This document shows positions 43,738 through 52,464 of a DNA stretch of 64,000 bases, piece after piece. The stretch is from Gemmatimonadota bacterium. GTDB taxonomy: Bacteria > Gemmatimonadota > Gemmatimonadetes > Gemmatimonadales > Gemmatimonadaceae. The notes beneath the pieces are model-generated. The model was not told the origin of the DNA, ran no database searches, and saw nothing but the letters and a program-made list of their open reading frames with translations. The DNA lies in assembly GCA_021324775.1 (NCBI GenBank), contig JAJPIM010000024.1, positions 124,001-188,000 on the forward strand. Reading direction: 5' to 3'. The number at the start of each line of letters is the position of its first letter. Within the stretch, counting starts at the first letter, position 1. A program made the translations under genes and the position numbers.

Positions 43738-44951
43738 ACGATGTCGCCGGGATCGATTCCCCGCGTGGCGAACACACGTGCCACCGCCTCGCCGATCTTG
43801 TTGTTCGGCGTGCTGGCGCCCGCCGTGATTCCCACGGTCATGTGGTCCGCGCCGCCGAGCCATTCGCTCGTCTCGATATCCGCGGATGCGCCGATCGGCC
43901 GGTGGCGGATCGCCCCGCGGCCCACATCGAGGCACTGGGCGTCCTCGACGTGAAACGTGCGCACCGACGCGCCACAGATCGCCGCCAGCGAGATCGTGTT
44001 GCTCGAGTTGTAGCCGCCGATCACCAGCATGACGTCGAGCGGCTCGCGCAGCAGCGCCTCCACCGCATCCTGGCGGTCCTGTGTCGCGCTGCAGATGGTA
44101 TCGAAGGTCCGGAAGTGCTCCGCCCGGTAGTCTTCACCGTGTGCTCGTGCCAGCGCCCGGCCGATTTCCTCGCCGATCGCCAGCGACTCGCGCGCCAGCA
44201 TGGTCGTCTGGTTCGCGACGCCGACGCGCCGGAGATCGAGGTCCGGATCGAATTCCGGTGACGCGGAACGCGCGAACCGCGACACGAACTCCTCGCGGGA
44301 CCCGCGCCCCTCGATGTAGTCGCATACGACGCGCGCTTCGTCCATGTTCCGGATCACGAGATAGCGGCCGCCAGCGTAGCGCGAAACCTGGGACGCCGTC
44401 GCGCGCGTCTCCTCGTGATAGTACTTCCCGTGAATCACCGCGGTCATCCCGGCCCGCGCGTAGCTGTCGACTCGCTTCCACACGTTGAGGACGGACCCAC
44501 AGGTCGTATCCACGACGACCACGTTTTTCGCGCGCAGCGTCTCGAAGTCGCGCATCGTCACGCCAAACGCCGGCAGGATCACGACATCTCCGGGCCCGAC
44601 CACCGAGTAATCGAAGTCGCCGCCATCGGAGCGCAGGAAGGTGATGCCCATCTCCCGCAGCTTCTCGTTCACGTGGGGGTTGTGAATGATCTCGCCCGCG
44701 AGGAAGATGCGGCGGTCGGGGAACTTCGTTCGCGTCTGGTACGCATACTCGACGGCCCGCTCGACGCCGTAGCAGAACCCGAACTCCCGCGCCAGTCGCA
44801 CGGTCACGGTGCCAGCCGTGAGCACGTAATCGCGTTGGCGCAGCAGATCGACCAGCCGCCCGGTATAATCGGCCGCGAGCGTATCGTGCACTTCGGCTTT
44901 CAGCCCGAAGCCCTTCCGATAGTACGTCGGCGTCGTCTCCGGCAACGGCAT
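43734..44951 (-). CDS. ispH: 4-hydroxy-3-methylbut-2-enyl diphosphate reductase (long form)
   Basis: Last enzyme of the MEP isoprenoid pathway, reducing HMBPP to IPP and DMAPP with a [4Fe-4S] cluster. 405 residues, i.e. the long type. Cluster cysteines: FGFCYGVERAVEYA, DTTCGSVLNVWKR and TICSATQDRQDA. HNPHVNEKL, GKYYHEET and GVANQTTMLA are substrate-site blocks. TAGATT lies 6 nt before the ATG. First gene of ispH - mutarotase-like - LytM, perhaps with ferredoxin as electron donor farther down. Confidence 0.96.
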   Translation of the reverse strand: MPLPETTPTYYRKGFGLKAEVHDTLAADYTGRLVDLLRQRDYVLTAGTVTVRLAREFGFCYGVERAVEYAYQTRTKFPDRRIFLAGEIIHNPHVNEKLREMGITFLRSDGGDFDYSVVGPGDVVILPAFGVTMRDFETLRAKNVVVVDTTCGSVLNVWKRVDSYARAGMTAVIHGKYYHEETRATASQVSRYAGGRYLVIRNMDEARVVCDYIEGRGSREEFVSRFARSASPEFDPDLDLRRVGVANQTTMLARESLAIGEEIGRALARAHGEDYRAEHFRTFDTICSATQDRQDAVEALLREPLDVMLVIGGYNSSNTISLAAICGASVRTFHVEDAQCLDVGRGAIRHRPIGASADIETSEWLGGADHMTVGITAGASTPNNKIGEAVARVFATRGIDPGDIV

Positions 44952-44957
44952 GGCCCC

Positions 44958-44963
44958 AATCTA
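44958..44963 (-). promoter_or_regulatory. -10-like hexamer TAGATT of ispH
   Basis: TAGATT followed by GGGGCC and ATG (44951). Same hexamer and same 6-nt spacing as the ECF sigma gene at 5071; no Shine-Dalgarno. Confidence 0.52.
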
Positions 44964-45477
44964 GCCGAACCCGCCTCCCACGCGCCGGCGCGGACTCCAC
45001 CCCGCCTACGACGAGCTCAACCAGATGTCCGCGGACGGTCTGACCGGTCAGCAAGCCTCGCAAAACCACCGTATCAGTCCTGGTCGCTCGTATGACCTTC
45101 CCTCGGTCGTCATCCTATCCTACGTTGCCCTGAGACAGTTGTTTTCCTCAACCGGCCCCCTGTCAGTGCCTGCCGATAACGGCCACCCGTCCGCATTGCT
45201 GCCGGCGGCCGATGCCGTGACCCCCGATCCGGACTTCCCGGGCACCCGTGGTGATCAGCCTGCACTGGACGCCACCGCGGTGACCAGACTGACGGCACCC
45301 GCTCTGCCGGCCGGCTTGAGCAATCACGAGGACCTCGCGGTCGCGCCAGTGCGCCGCGATGGGATCGCGAGCCGCATCGCCGACGACGCGCCGCAATCCA
45401 CCCGGCCGTCCGTGATCGTCTCGCCGGTCTTGGCGGCACCTGGAGTCACCGCCGGTCCCGCCACGGGCTCCGGCACG
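44964..45477. other. Region between ispH and the LD-carboxypeptidase core
   Basis: About 500 bp. The carboxypeptidase frame is open from an ATG at 45025, but the ~150 residues upstream of 45478 are Pro/Ala/Ser/Thr-rich without family similarity, so they may be leader DNA or an exported linker. It contains a perfect 12-bp palindrome CTGACCGGTCAG at 45040-45051, a possible operator. Confidence 0.4.
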
Positions 45478-46419
45478 ATGTCACAAGGAATCGCGCCCCG
45501 GACGCCACTGCTGCGCCCGCCCGCGCTGGTCAAAGGCGACGCCATCGGCGTCGTGGCACCATCATATGCTCCCCGCCCCGGCTGGCTCGCGCGCGGCGTC
45601 AAGGCGCTCGAGCGCCTCGGCTACGGTGTCATTCTCGACCCCGAGCTGGGAACGCTCCGCCGCTTCCAGCGCGCGGAGGATGAGCGCCGCGCAGAGAATT
45701 TCATGGGACTGTGGCTGGATCCGCAGGTCAAAGCCGTGATTGGCGGCACGGGCGGCTACGGCGCGATGCGGATGCTCCCCCACCTCGAACCCGAGGTCTT
45801 CCGGCTCAACCCCAAACCGTTCGTCGGCTACTCGGATGTGACGGCGCTGCATCTCTGGCTCATGCGGCGAGCCGGACTACGCGTGTTCCATGGTCCGACG
45901 GTCGATGACCTGATCCCGAGTGCCCGCGACCCCACGATGGCGTCGCTGCTGGCCGCGCTCACCACCGCGAGGCCGGCGGCACGCATGGGCCGAGAAATCG
46001 CGCGTGTCGTGCGGCCCGGCCGTGCAGTCGGGCGGCTGACCGGCGGCAACCTCTCCCTCGTCCAGCAATCCATCGGCACACCGTACGAGATCGACACCCG
46101 CGACGCGATTCTCTTCCTCGAGGAGACACGCGACCCGATGTCGGTCGCGGATGAGCGCCTCGTCCACCTGCGTGCGGCCGGCCTGCTGCGCCATGTTCGC
46201 GGAGTCGTCTTCGGCCAGCTATCGCTCGACCGCTCGGAAGAGGATGAGTTCGAAGACTTCTTGACAGACCTGCTCGCCGATCTCGATATACCCATTCTCG
46301 CGGACTTCCCGGCCGGACACGAAGTCCCCAACTTGACGCTGCCACTCGGCACGGAGGTAGAATTGGTGGCCGAGGAACAGACCGGGTGGTTGGTCTATCG
46401 CGAGGACGCACTGTCGTAG
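45478..46419 (+). CDS. LD-carboxypeptidase (peptidase S66)
   Basis: 313-residue cytoplasmic serine peptidase, usually recycling murein tetrapeptides (LdcA) or cleaving microcin. Catalytic Ser in FVGYSDVTALHLW, Glu in AILFLEETRDPM, His in FPAGHEVPNLTLPLG; GGTGGYGAMRMLPHLE and VGRLTGGNLSLVQQSIG are family blocks. The ATG at 45478 gives the usual length; the frame continues upstream to 45025. Confidence 0.9.
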   Translation: MSQGIAPRTPLLRPPALVKGDAIGVVAPSYAPRPGWLARGVKALERLGYGVILDPELGTLRRFQRAEDERRAENFMGLWLDPQVKAVIGGTGGYGAMRMLPHLEPEVFRLNPKPFVGYSDVTALHLWLMRRAGLRVFHGPTVDDLIPSARDPTMASLLAALTTARPAARMGREIARVVRPGRAVGRLTGGNLSLVQQSIGTPYEIDTRDAILFLEETRDPMSVADERLVHLRAAGLLRHVRGVVFGQLSLDRSEEDEFEDFLTDLLADLDIPILADFPAGHEVPNLTLPLGTEVELVAEEQTGWLVYREDALS

Positions 46420-46500
46420 CGTGACCGGTACGGCGCTCGGCGTGATGTCGCGGTGAGTCCGGCGGGGAGTTCAACGAGGCGTTCAACAGGAGGCGCTGAG

Positions 46501-46587
46501 GTGCAGCGGCAAGGTCTCCTCTGGGTCGTGCTCGTCGTGGTGCTCGTCGTGTGTGCGATCCAGGCGTGGCGGGAACGGCCGAGATAA
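46501..46587 (+). CDS. 28-residue single-pass membrane peptide
   Basis: GTG start preceded by AGGAGG 8 nt upstream, then a 28-codon frame with a valine/leucine-rich helix (LLWVVLVVVLVVCAIQAW) and a basic RERPR end: a textbook small membrane protein. The coding is supported by ribosome-binding site and composition only. Located 81 bp after the LD-carboxypeptidase stop and convergent with the CoA-binding gene. Family unknown. Confidence 0.45.
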   Translation: MQRQGLLWVVLVVVLVVCAIQAWRERPR

Positions 46588-46629
46588 CGAAACCGATCCG
46601 GTTCGGCGGCCGCCGTTCTGGCTGCCGCT

Positions 46630-47100
46630 CTAGCGGCCCAATCGCTGCAGCTCCTCGAGGAGACAGCGATCCTGGACGACATCGATGCCGGCCGCGAGCA
46701 GCCGCGCCGCGGCGGCGTCATTGCGAATACCGCTCTGCATCCAGACCACGCGCGGCGATGCCGCGAGGATGTCATCCACATGAGGCGGAATGTCCTCGGA
46801 CCGCCGGAACACGTCGACCAGATCAATCGGTCCGGGAATGTCGGCAAGCCGCCGGTAGACGGGCTGCCCCAGCACTGACGTCATCTCCGGGTAGTAGACG
46901 GGCACCGGGATGACCTCGAGACCCGCGCGCTGCGCGTACGCGGGCACGTAGTACGCCGGCTCGCCAGTCCACAACGGCTTGATGCCGAGGACCGCCACGC
47001 GATGGACGCCCTCGAGAAGCGCCGCGATGCCGGCGTCGGACTCCACGATCCGGCCGGGCGCGCGCCCGGAGCCGGCCTGCTGCGGTGCCGATCGATCCAT
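46630..47100 (-). CDS. CoA-binding domain protein (YccU-like)
   Basis: 156 residues forming one Rossmann-like CoA-binding domain: HRVAVLGIKPLWTGEPAYYV, AQRAGLEVIPVPVYYPEM, DLVDVFRRSEDIPPHVDDIL, VVWMQSGIRNDAAAARLLAA and VVQDRCLLEE. These match YccU/HcgB-like stand-alone CoA-binding proteins of unknown function. TAGCTT stands 5 nt before the ATG. Confidence 0.9.
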   Translation of the reverse strand: MDRSAPQQAGSGRAPGRIVESDAGIAALLEGVHRVAVLGIKPLWTGEPAYYVPAYAQRAGLEVIPVPVYYPEMTSVLGQPVYRRLADIPGPIDLVDVFRRSEDIPPHVDDILAASPRVVWMQSGIRNDAAAARLLAAGIDVVQDRCLLEELQRLGR

Positions 47101-47105
47101 ACGGA

Positions 47106-47111
47106 AAGCTA
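47106..47111 (-). promoter_or_regulatory. -10-like hexamer TAGCTT of the CoA-binding gene
   Basis: TAGCTT then TCCGT and ATG (47100); 5-nt spacing. Same TAGCTTTCC string as before the thiolase gene. Confidence 0.48.
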
Positions 47112-47174
47112 TTGCGTTAGATTGAGGTGCCCCCGGCCACGCGCCGGGATGCGCGGACGCAGAGCGTCTGGCGT

Positions 47175-47190
47175 GGCCGACCGGTCGGCC
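47175..47190. promoter_or_regulatory. 16-bp perfect palindrome upstream of the lysine-dehydrogenase-like gene
   Basis: GGCCGACCGGTCGGCC, fully self-complementary, 38 nt before the ATG at 47229. The core GACCGGTC is shared with the palindrome at 45040-45051. Candidate binding site of a dimeric regulator. Confidence 0.45.
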
Positions 47191-47228
47191 GCCGTTCCCG
47201 ATCTTCGTAACCTGGAGTACGTCACCAT

Positions 47229-48377
47229 ATGCGCATGCTCGTTCTGGGGCGTGGGCTGCAAGGCTCGGCCTGCGCCTACGATCTCCTGCAGAATCCCGAG
47301 GTGACCGAGGTCCGGGTCGCCGACCTTCACGTGGATCACCTGCCGGAATTTCTCGCGCCCTATTCCGGGCGGAGGCTCATTCCCACCCGGCTCGATGTCC
47401 GCGACGCGGCGGCGGCCGGCGCCGTCATGCGCGAATGCGACGCCGTGATGAGCGCGATCCCGTACTACTTCAACTTCGAGATGGCGCGTCTCGCCGTCGA
47501 AGCAGGCGTGCACTTCTGCGACCTTGGCGGCAACACCGAAATCGTGTTTCAGCAGAAGGAACTCGGCGACCGCGCACGGCTCGCGGGAGTGACCGTGATC
47601 CCCGACTGCGGCCTCGCACCGGGGATGGTCAACATTCTCGCCCAGTACGGTATCTCGCAACTCGATCAAGTCGAGAGTGTGAAGATCTTCGTGGGCGGCC
47701 TCCCACAGCATCCCGAGCCGCCGCTCAACTATCAGATCGTGTATTCGCTGGAAGGTGTCCTCGACTACTACACGACGCTGTCGTGGGTGCTCCGCGATGG
47801 CAAGCGGCATCAGGTCAAGGCGCTGTCGGAACGCGAGGCGGTCTCGTTCCCGGCGCCGGTCGGGATGCTGGAGGCATTTCACACCGCGGGCGGTCTCTCC
47901 ACGCTGGCTTTCCGGTACGAAGGGAAGATCCCGACGATGGAGTACAAGACGCTCCGCTACCCGGGCCACGCGCACATCATGGAGGCGATCCGCGACCTCG
48001 GGCTCCTTGACCTCACACCCGTCGATGTCAAGGGAATGAAGGTCATCCCGCGTGAGGTCGTCGTCGGCGTCGTCGGGCCGCGCCTCACCAAGCCGCACGG
48101 CAAGGATCTGGTGGCGCTCCGCGTCATCGTCGAAGGCACCAGAGCCGGGGCGCCGGCCCGGATCGGATGGGAGCTGCTCGACTACTTCGATGGCGCCCGC
48201 GGCATCAGCGCCATGGAGCGCACCACCGGATACTCCCTCTCGATCACAGGGCAGATGCAGGCGCGCGGGGAAATCACACCCGCCGGCGTGTACACGCCTG
48301 ATGAATGCATCCCGGCGGCCCGCTACATCGCCGAGCTCGCAAAGCGCGGCGTCAACATCCGGGAGATGAAGAGCTGA
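47229..48377 (+). CDS. L-lysine 6-dehydrogenase-like protein (saccharopine dehydrogenase fold)
   Basis: 382 residues. Rossmann motif MLVLGRGLQGSACAYDLLQN, then VMSAIPYYFNFEMARLAVEA, FCDLGGNTEIV, IPDCGLAPGMVNILAQYGIS and VGGLPQHPEPPLNYQIVYSL. These blocks resemble, from memory, the NAD-dependent L-lysine 6-dehydrogenase of Geobacillus more than saccharopine reductases (C-terminal TTGYSLSITGQMQARG, GVYTPDECIP). It would oxidise lysine at C6 to a semialdehyde/piperideine carboxylate. Assignment depends on similarity recall. Confidence 0.8.
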   Translation: MRMLVLGRGLQGSACAYDLLQNPEVTEVRVADLHVDHLPEFLAPYSGRRLIPTRLDVRDAAAAGAVMRECDAVMSAIPYYFNFEMARLAVEAGVHFCDLGGNTEIVFQQKELGDRARLAGVTVIPDCGLAPGMVNILAQYGISQLDQVESVKIFVGGLPQHPEPPLNYQIVYSLEGVLDYYTTLSWVLRDGKRHQVKALSEREAVSFPAPVGMLEAFHTAGGLSTLAFRYEGKIPTMEYKTLRYPGHAHIMEAIRDLGLLDLTPVDVKGMKVIPREVVVGVVGPRLTKPHGKDLVALRVIVEGTRAGAPARIGWELLDYFDGARGISAMERTTGYSLSITGQMQARGEITPAGVYTPDECIPAARYIAELAKRGVNIREMKS

Positions 48378-48433
48378 CACGCCGGCAATCGGTCGCCGGA
48401 GACGAACCGGCTACCGGCTCGCGGACAGCGCGC

Positions 48434-48478
48434 TGGCAATACGTCCGCCAGCCATACATCCGCTAGCGATACACCCGA
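48434..48478. repeat. Degenerate 15-bp triple repeat at the 3' end of the PQQ dehydrogenase gene
   Basis: TGGCAATACGTCCGC, CAGCCATACATCCGC and TAGCGATACACCCGA in tandem. The last copy contains the gene's stop codon and final codons (minus strand); the others lie just downstream, as if the gene end had been duplicated and decayed. Confidence 0.6.
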
Positions 48479-49635
48479 TAGACCGCTCCCAGTTGGTCGT
48501 CGGTGATCAGCAGCGACCCGTCCGCGCCGACCATCACGTCGGCGACGCGGCCCCACCGGCTGCCGTCGGGACGCTGCCATCCCGTGATGAAGTCGTCGTA
48601 CGACTGTGGCTGGCCATTCGCGATGTGCACCCGAATGATCTTGTCGCCCGTCGGCACGTCGCGATTCCACGATCCGTGGCTCGCGACCAGCGCATCGCCG
48701 CGCATCGCCGGGGGCAGCACCGTCGCCCGGTCGAGGAACGTGATGCCGAGCAGCGCGGAATGCGCCTGCACATTGAGGGCGGGAACGGTCATTGACGCGC
48801 ACTTCGACGCATCGTGAAACTCGGGGCTCGCGTGTCGGTCGCCCCAGCAGTAGGGCCATCCATAGAATCCGCCGGCCTGGATGATGTTGATCTTGTCGGG
48901 CGGCAGGTTCTGGTGATCGGGCTCGAGGTTGTCGCGTTCGTTCACCGTGACCCAGATCCGCTTGGTCGCGGGATCGACCGCCACGCCGACGGCGTTGCGA
49001 AGGCCCGATGCGAAAATCCGCCCGTTGGCGCCGTTCTCGTCGAACCGCATCACCGTCGCGCGCGTCGAATCGCGCTCGACGCAGACGTTGCACGACGAGC
49101 CGTCGGAGACGTACATCGCGCTGTCCGGCCCGAACACGATGGTGCGCGTCGAATGCCCGCTTCCGCCGCCATAGTGATTCACGTAGACGGGTGATCCGGT
49201 GGGAACGCCCCGTGCATCGAGTCCGAACCGCACCACGCCGTCGTTGTTCGCCACGTAGAAATACCGCTTGTGAAACGCCATCCCGTGCGGTTCGTTCAAT
49301 CCCTGGGCGATCACGGTCTGGCTGTCGGGCACGCCGGCGCTATTGAACGCGTGGAGCCGGACGATGTTTCCGCGCTGGGTGGCGGAGACATACACGGACC
49401 CATCTGCGCCGAGCACCGTCCAGCGCGCCGCAGGCACGTGCGCGAAGTATTGCGCCTTGAGTCCCGCCGGCAGCGTCAGTTGCCGCTGCAGGTCCGCGTC
49501 GGTGGCTGGCTGCGCCGCTGTACGTGATGGCGCACAGGCCGTGATCAGGCTGGCAAGCGCGCCCGCCACCGCGAGCAGACACGGGCTCCGGCGCGGACTC
49601 GTCCGGACAGCGTTCACGTCATGTGGATCTTGCAC
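48463..49635 (-). CDS. PQQ-dependent sugar dehydrogenase-type lipoprotein (L-sorbosone dehydrogenase family)
   Basis: 390 residues. Lipoprotein signal LLAVAGALASLITAC. A six-bladed beta-propeller of the soluble GDH/Asd/sorbosone dehydrogenase family follows: LPAGLKAQYFAHVPAARWTV, GLNEPHGMAFHKRYFYVANN, GLRNAVGVAVDP, WPYCWGDRHASPEFHD, and FVASHGSWNRD-like LVASHGSWNRDVPTGDKI. It should oxidise an aldose or aldehyde sugar in the periplasm using PQQ, which this organism can make (5360-8754). Located 1 nt after the plug protein gene; GTG start. Confidence 0.88.
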   Translation of the reverse strand: MQDPHDVNAVRTSPRRSPCLLAVAGALASLITACAPSRTAAQPATDADLQRQLTLPAGLKAQYFAHVPAARWTVLGADGSVYVSATQRGNIVRLHAFNSAGVPDSQTVIAQGLNEPHGMAFHKRYFYVANNDGVVRFGLDARGVPTGSPVYVNHYGGGSGHSTRTIVFGPDSAMYVSDGSSCNVCVERDSTRATVMRFDENGANGRIFASGLRNAVGVAVDPATKRIWVTVNERDNLEPDHQNLPPDKINIIQAGGFYGWPYCWGDRHASPEFHDASKCASMTVPALNVQAHSALLGITFLDRATVLPPAMRGDALVASHGSWNRDVPTGDKIIRVHIANGQPQSYDDFITGWQRPDGSRWGRVADVMVGADGSLLITDDQLGAVYRVYR

Positions 49636-51225
49636 TCATCCTCCGACTCGGGTCTTCGTCCAGATCACTACCACGGCGCAGTCCGATTGCCCGCTGGCCT
49701 GGAATTGCGGGGGAGCCTCGGACGGCTGGTACACCTCGACCGCCGCGACTTCGTCGGGATGCATGTAATCGTTGAAATCGCCCTGCATCGGAGTCGGCAC
49801 GCCGTCGATGACGTAGGTCAGGCACGTGCCGCCGGCGCCTCGCGAGCCCCTGAGCTGCGGCTGTCCGGACGAGTAGTCGATCGTCAGCCCTGGAACGGTC
49901 GTGAAGATGTCCGTCATCTGCGTGGGCAGCTTTTCCGCGATCTGATCTTCCGTCAGGTAGCGGCCAAGTCCGGACTTCTGCCGCTGCGTGAATCCGACGT
50001 TGCGCAGCCCCTTCTCCCGCTTGCCTTCGACCTGGACCGGGGTCAGCGTCGGTGGTGCAGGAAGCATTTTGACGTCCGTGCGGTGTGGCGCTCGTGCCGA
50101 CAGGTCGACGGTCACCTGCATCGGCGCGAAGCTCAGCTTCCGGATCTGCAGCGCCTGCGTTCCGGACGGCAGTCCGCGCAGCGTATAGGTGCCGCTGTCG
50201 CTCGTCGTCGTCGTGGGCGCGGCACCCGCTACGGACAGCTCCGCGCCAGCCAGTGGCTTGCCCGTCGGGTCGGTCACTCGCCCTTCGACCACCGCACGCC
50301 CCGTCCTCAACGCCACGGTGCGAGGCTTCGCCGCTGCCGGGGTTGTGCCTGCCGGTGCCGACGCGCTCGCCGTGACGGCCGTGTCGGGCGACGGGACGTG
50401 CAGCATCGCGATGGTGACGAGCTCGCCCTGGTTGGAAATCGGAACATCGGCCGTCGCGAGACCTCCCCGTGATGCCCGCACGGAGCCCTGCACGCTCGCC
50501 GGCGTCCCGCACAGGCGATACGTGCCGCTGGAATCCACCGTGGCCTCACGCACGCGTGGCGCACGGTGCACGCCGGTCGCGGCGCTCACTTCGAGTTCGG
50601 TCCAGTAGAGCACCACACGTGCTCCCGTCGCCGGTGCATCCGTATCGGCGTCGAGGACCCGGCCGATCACCGCGGCGGGGCCGGTGAGCCGCTTGTCGGG
50701 CGGACAAAAGAGATTCAGCACTGTGGACTGTGACGGCGTCGACATCCGCACGACGGCATACCGCGCCAACGGCATGGCGATCGGCTGCGTCTCGATGGCC
50801 AGGCCGATCGAATCCAGCAGCGGATGCGAGAGTTGCAGTTTGTATTCGCCGGGCAGGATGCTGTCGATGCGGAATTGCCCGAGCGAATCCGTGACGCCTT
50901 CGCGCTTCCCGCCGACGACGATGACAGTGGCGTCTCGGAGCGGACCGCCGTGGATGCTGTCGATGGCGACACCGATGACGCCCGAGAAGTGGTGTGTCGT
51001 GTCCGGGAGTGGCTGTTTCGCGGCGGCCGGCGCCGCCTTGCCCTTGGTTTTGCTCGCCGGCGGCGCGGGCGGCGCCGCCTGCTGCGCCACGACGCGCGCG
51101 GCCGCAAACGGCGCGACGGCCACGCCGGCGCCCATCCCGAGCCCGATTGCGAACGTGCTGCCGGCCACGAGACCGGCAAATGATCTCCGCGCGCGCCTGG
51201 GCGCACGGCTTCCGGGTGCAGTCAT
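49636..51225 (-). CDS. Carboxypeptidase-regulatory-domain protein with TonB-receptor plug, no barrel
   Basis: 529 residues. Signal peptide (FAGLVAGSTFAIGLGMGAG...VVAQ), a Pro/Ala/Lys linker, then three carboxypeptidase-regulatory-like beta sandwiches (GVIGVAIDSIHGGPLRDATV; GRVLDADTDAPATGARVVLY; GRVTDPTGKPLAGAELSVAG). The C-terminal ~120 residues are a TonB plug (LPTQMTDIFTTVPGLTIDYS, GGTCLTYVIDGVPTPMQGDF). The 500-600-residue beta barrel of a real receptor is missing. It is coupled to the kinase gene (ATGA) and followed by the PQQ dehydrogenase. Confidence 0.85.
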   Translation of the reverse strand: MTAPGSRAPRRARRSFAGLVAGSTFAIGLGMGAGVAVAPFAAARVVAQQAAPPAPPASKTKGKAAPAAAKQPLPDTTHHFSGVIGVAIDSIHGGPLRDATVIVVGGKREGVTDSLGQFRIDSILPGEYKLQLSHPLLDSIGLAIETQPIAMPLARYAVVRMSTPSQSTVLNLFCPPDKRLTGPAAVIGRVLDADTDAPATGARVVLYWTELEVSAATGVHRAPRVREATVDSSGTYRLCGTPASVQGSVRASRGGLATADVPISNQGELVTIAMLHVPSPDTAVTASASAPAGTTPAAAKPRTVALRTGRAVVEGRVTDPTGKPLAGAELSVAGAAPTTTTSDSGTYTLRGLPSGTQALQIRKLSFAPMQVTVDLSARAPHRTDVKMLPAPPTLTPVQVEGKREKGLRNVGFTQRQKSGLGRYLTEDQIAEKLPTQMTDIFTTVPGLTIDYSSGQPQLRGSRGAGGTCLTYVIDGVPTPMQGDFNDYMHPDEVAAVEVYQPSEAPPQFQASGQSDCAVVVIWTKTRVGG

Positions 51226-52421
51226 CCGAACCATCGCTTCAACGCCGCGGTCGTGGTGCCCAGGCCGCCCGGCCGGGTCGCCGCCTCGAGGGCGACGGCG
51301 AAATCGGGCGCCGTAGGGTACCGGTCATTGGGGTCGCGCTCGAGCGCTTTCAGTAGTACCCGCTCGACGGCACTTGGGAAATCTAGGTCGGGGCGCAGCT
51401 TCCGGAGCGGCGTCGGCTGGTGCCTCAGCCGCGCGATCATCAGCTCCTGTTGCGACTTGCCCGTGAAGGGCAACGACCCGGTAAGCATCTCGACGGTCAT
51501 CAAGGCCAGCGAGTACACATCGGTCCGCCCGTCGAGCGCCTTGCCGCGTAGTTGCTCGGGGCTCATGAACTCCGGCGTCCCGAGCACGATGCCGGTCGCG
51601 GTCAGCCGCTCCAGTTCGGGACCCGCCTTCCGCTCCTTCGCGAGACCGAAATCCATCACCACGGCATGGTCGCGGTCATCGGCCCGCCGGACGATCATGA
51701 CGTTTTCGGGCTTGAGATCCCGGTGCACGATCTGGTGATCGTGTGCGGCCTGGAGTCCGGCGGCAATCTCCGCCACGAAGCCGACGACATCATCGAGCGG
51801 GAGCTGCCCGAACCGATATGTCCGGTCAGCCAGAATCTCGCCCGCGAGGTACGGCATCACGAGATACACGAGTCCATTCGCCGTCTGGCCGAGGCACTCG
51901 ATATGGCAGACGTTCGGATGCACCAACTTCCCCGCCATCTCCGCTTCCCGCCGCAACCGGGTCATGGCGGTCGTATCCTTGGACAGCGACGGGGACAGCA
52001 CTTTGATCGCATGCTGCGTCTCGGCCCCCGTGTCGGTCGCCAGATACACGATCGACATGCCGCCCTCGCCCAGCTTCCGCTCGACCTTGTAGCGTCCGTC
52101 GAGGAGTTGGCCGATGAGGGTCGCATGCGCCGGAACGGATGCCGGTGTCAGCTTTCCTTTTTTGAACGCCGGACCCTGGCCGGTGGGCAGCGCCCGCGGG
52201 GGCCCCTTCGAACGCGATGCGGTCCCGGGCGAATACCGCGGCGATGGCGGCCGCAGAGGCGTCGGCAGTGCGACGGGCGATCCGCCCGGCGATCCACCTG
52301 CCGGCGCGCCCGGTGCCGGCGCGGCTGCTTCCGCCTCCGCCACAAGCTTCGCGCCGTCCCGCGGGCAGAAACGGGTCGTGCCGCCGTAGGTGACGCCACA
52401 AGTGGGGCAGCGCAGGCTCAT
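51222..52421 (-). CDS. Serine/threonine protein kinase with N-terminal zinc ribbon
   Basis: 399 residues. A rubredoxin-like zinc ribbon (RCPTCGVTYGGTTRFCPRDG) opens the protein, then ~75 Pro/Gly-rich residues, then a Hanks-type kinase domain from about 108: GRYKVERKLGEGGMSIVYLA (P-loop), HAIKVLS (Lys), IVHRDLKPENVMIV (catalytic loop), VMDFGLAKE (DFG), GTPEFMSPEQL. No transmembrane helix, so it is cytoplasmic. It heads the kinase - plug protein - PQQ dehydrogenase unit; TAGATT lies 9 nt before its ATG. Confidence 0.95.
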   Translation of the reverse strand: MSLRCPTCGVTYGGTTRFCPRDGAKLVAEAEAAAPAPGAPAGGSPGGSPVALPTPLRPPSPRYSPGTASRSKGPPRALPTGQGPAFKKGKLTPASVPAHATLIGQLLDGRYKVERKLGEGGMSIVYLATDTGAETQHAIKVLSPSLSKDTTAMTRLRREAEMAGKLVHPNVCHIECLGQTANGLVYLVMPYLAGEILADRTYRFGQLPLDDVVGFVAEIAAGLQAAHDHQIVHRDLKPENVMIVRRADDRDHAVVMDFGLAKERKAGPELERLTATGIVLGTPEFMSPEQLRGKALDGRTDVYSLALMTVEMLTGSLPFTGKSQQELMIARLRHQPTPLRKLRPDLDFPSAVERVLLKALERDPNDRYPTAPDFAVALEAATRPGGLGTTTAALKRWFG

Positions 52422-52430
52422 CGCCCCGTT

Positions 52431-52436
52431 AATCTA
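52431..52436 (-). promoter_or_regulatory. -10-like hexamer TAGATT of the kinase gene
   Basis: TAGATT, then AACGGGGCG, then ATG at 52421 on the minus strand: 9-nt spacing as for RNase D. Confidence 0.5.
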
Positions 52437-52464
52437 GTGCCCGGCGAACGCCGGGCAGTCCCCG

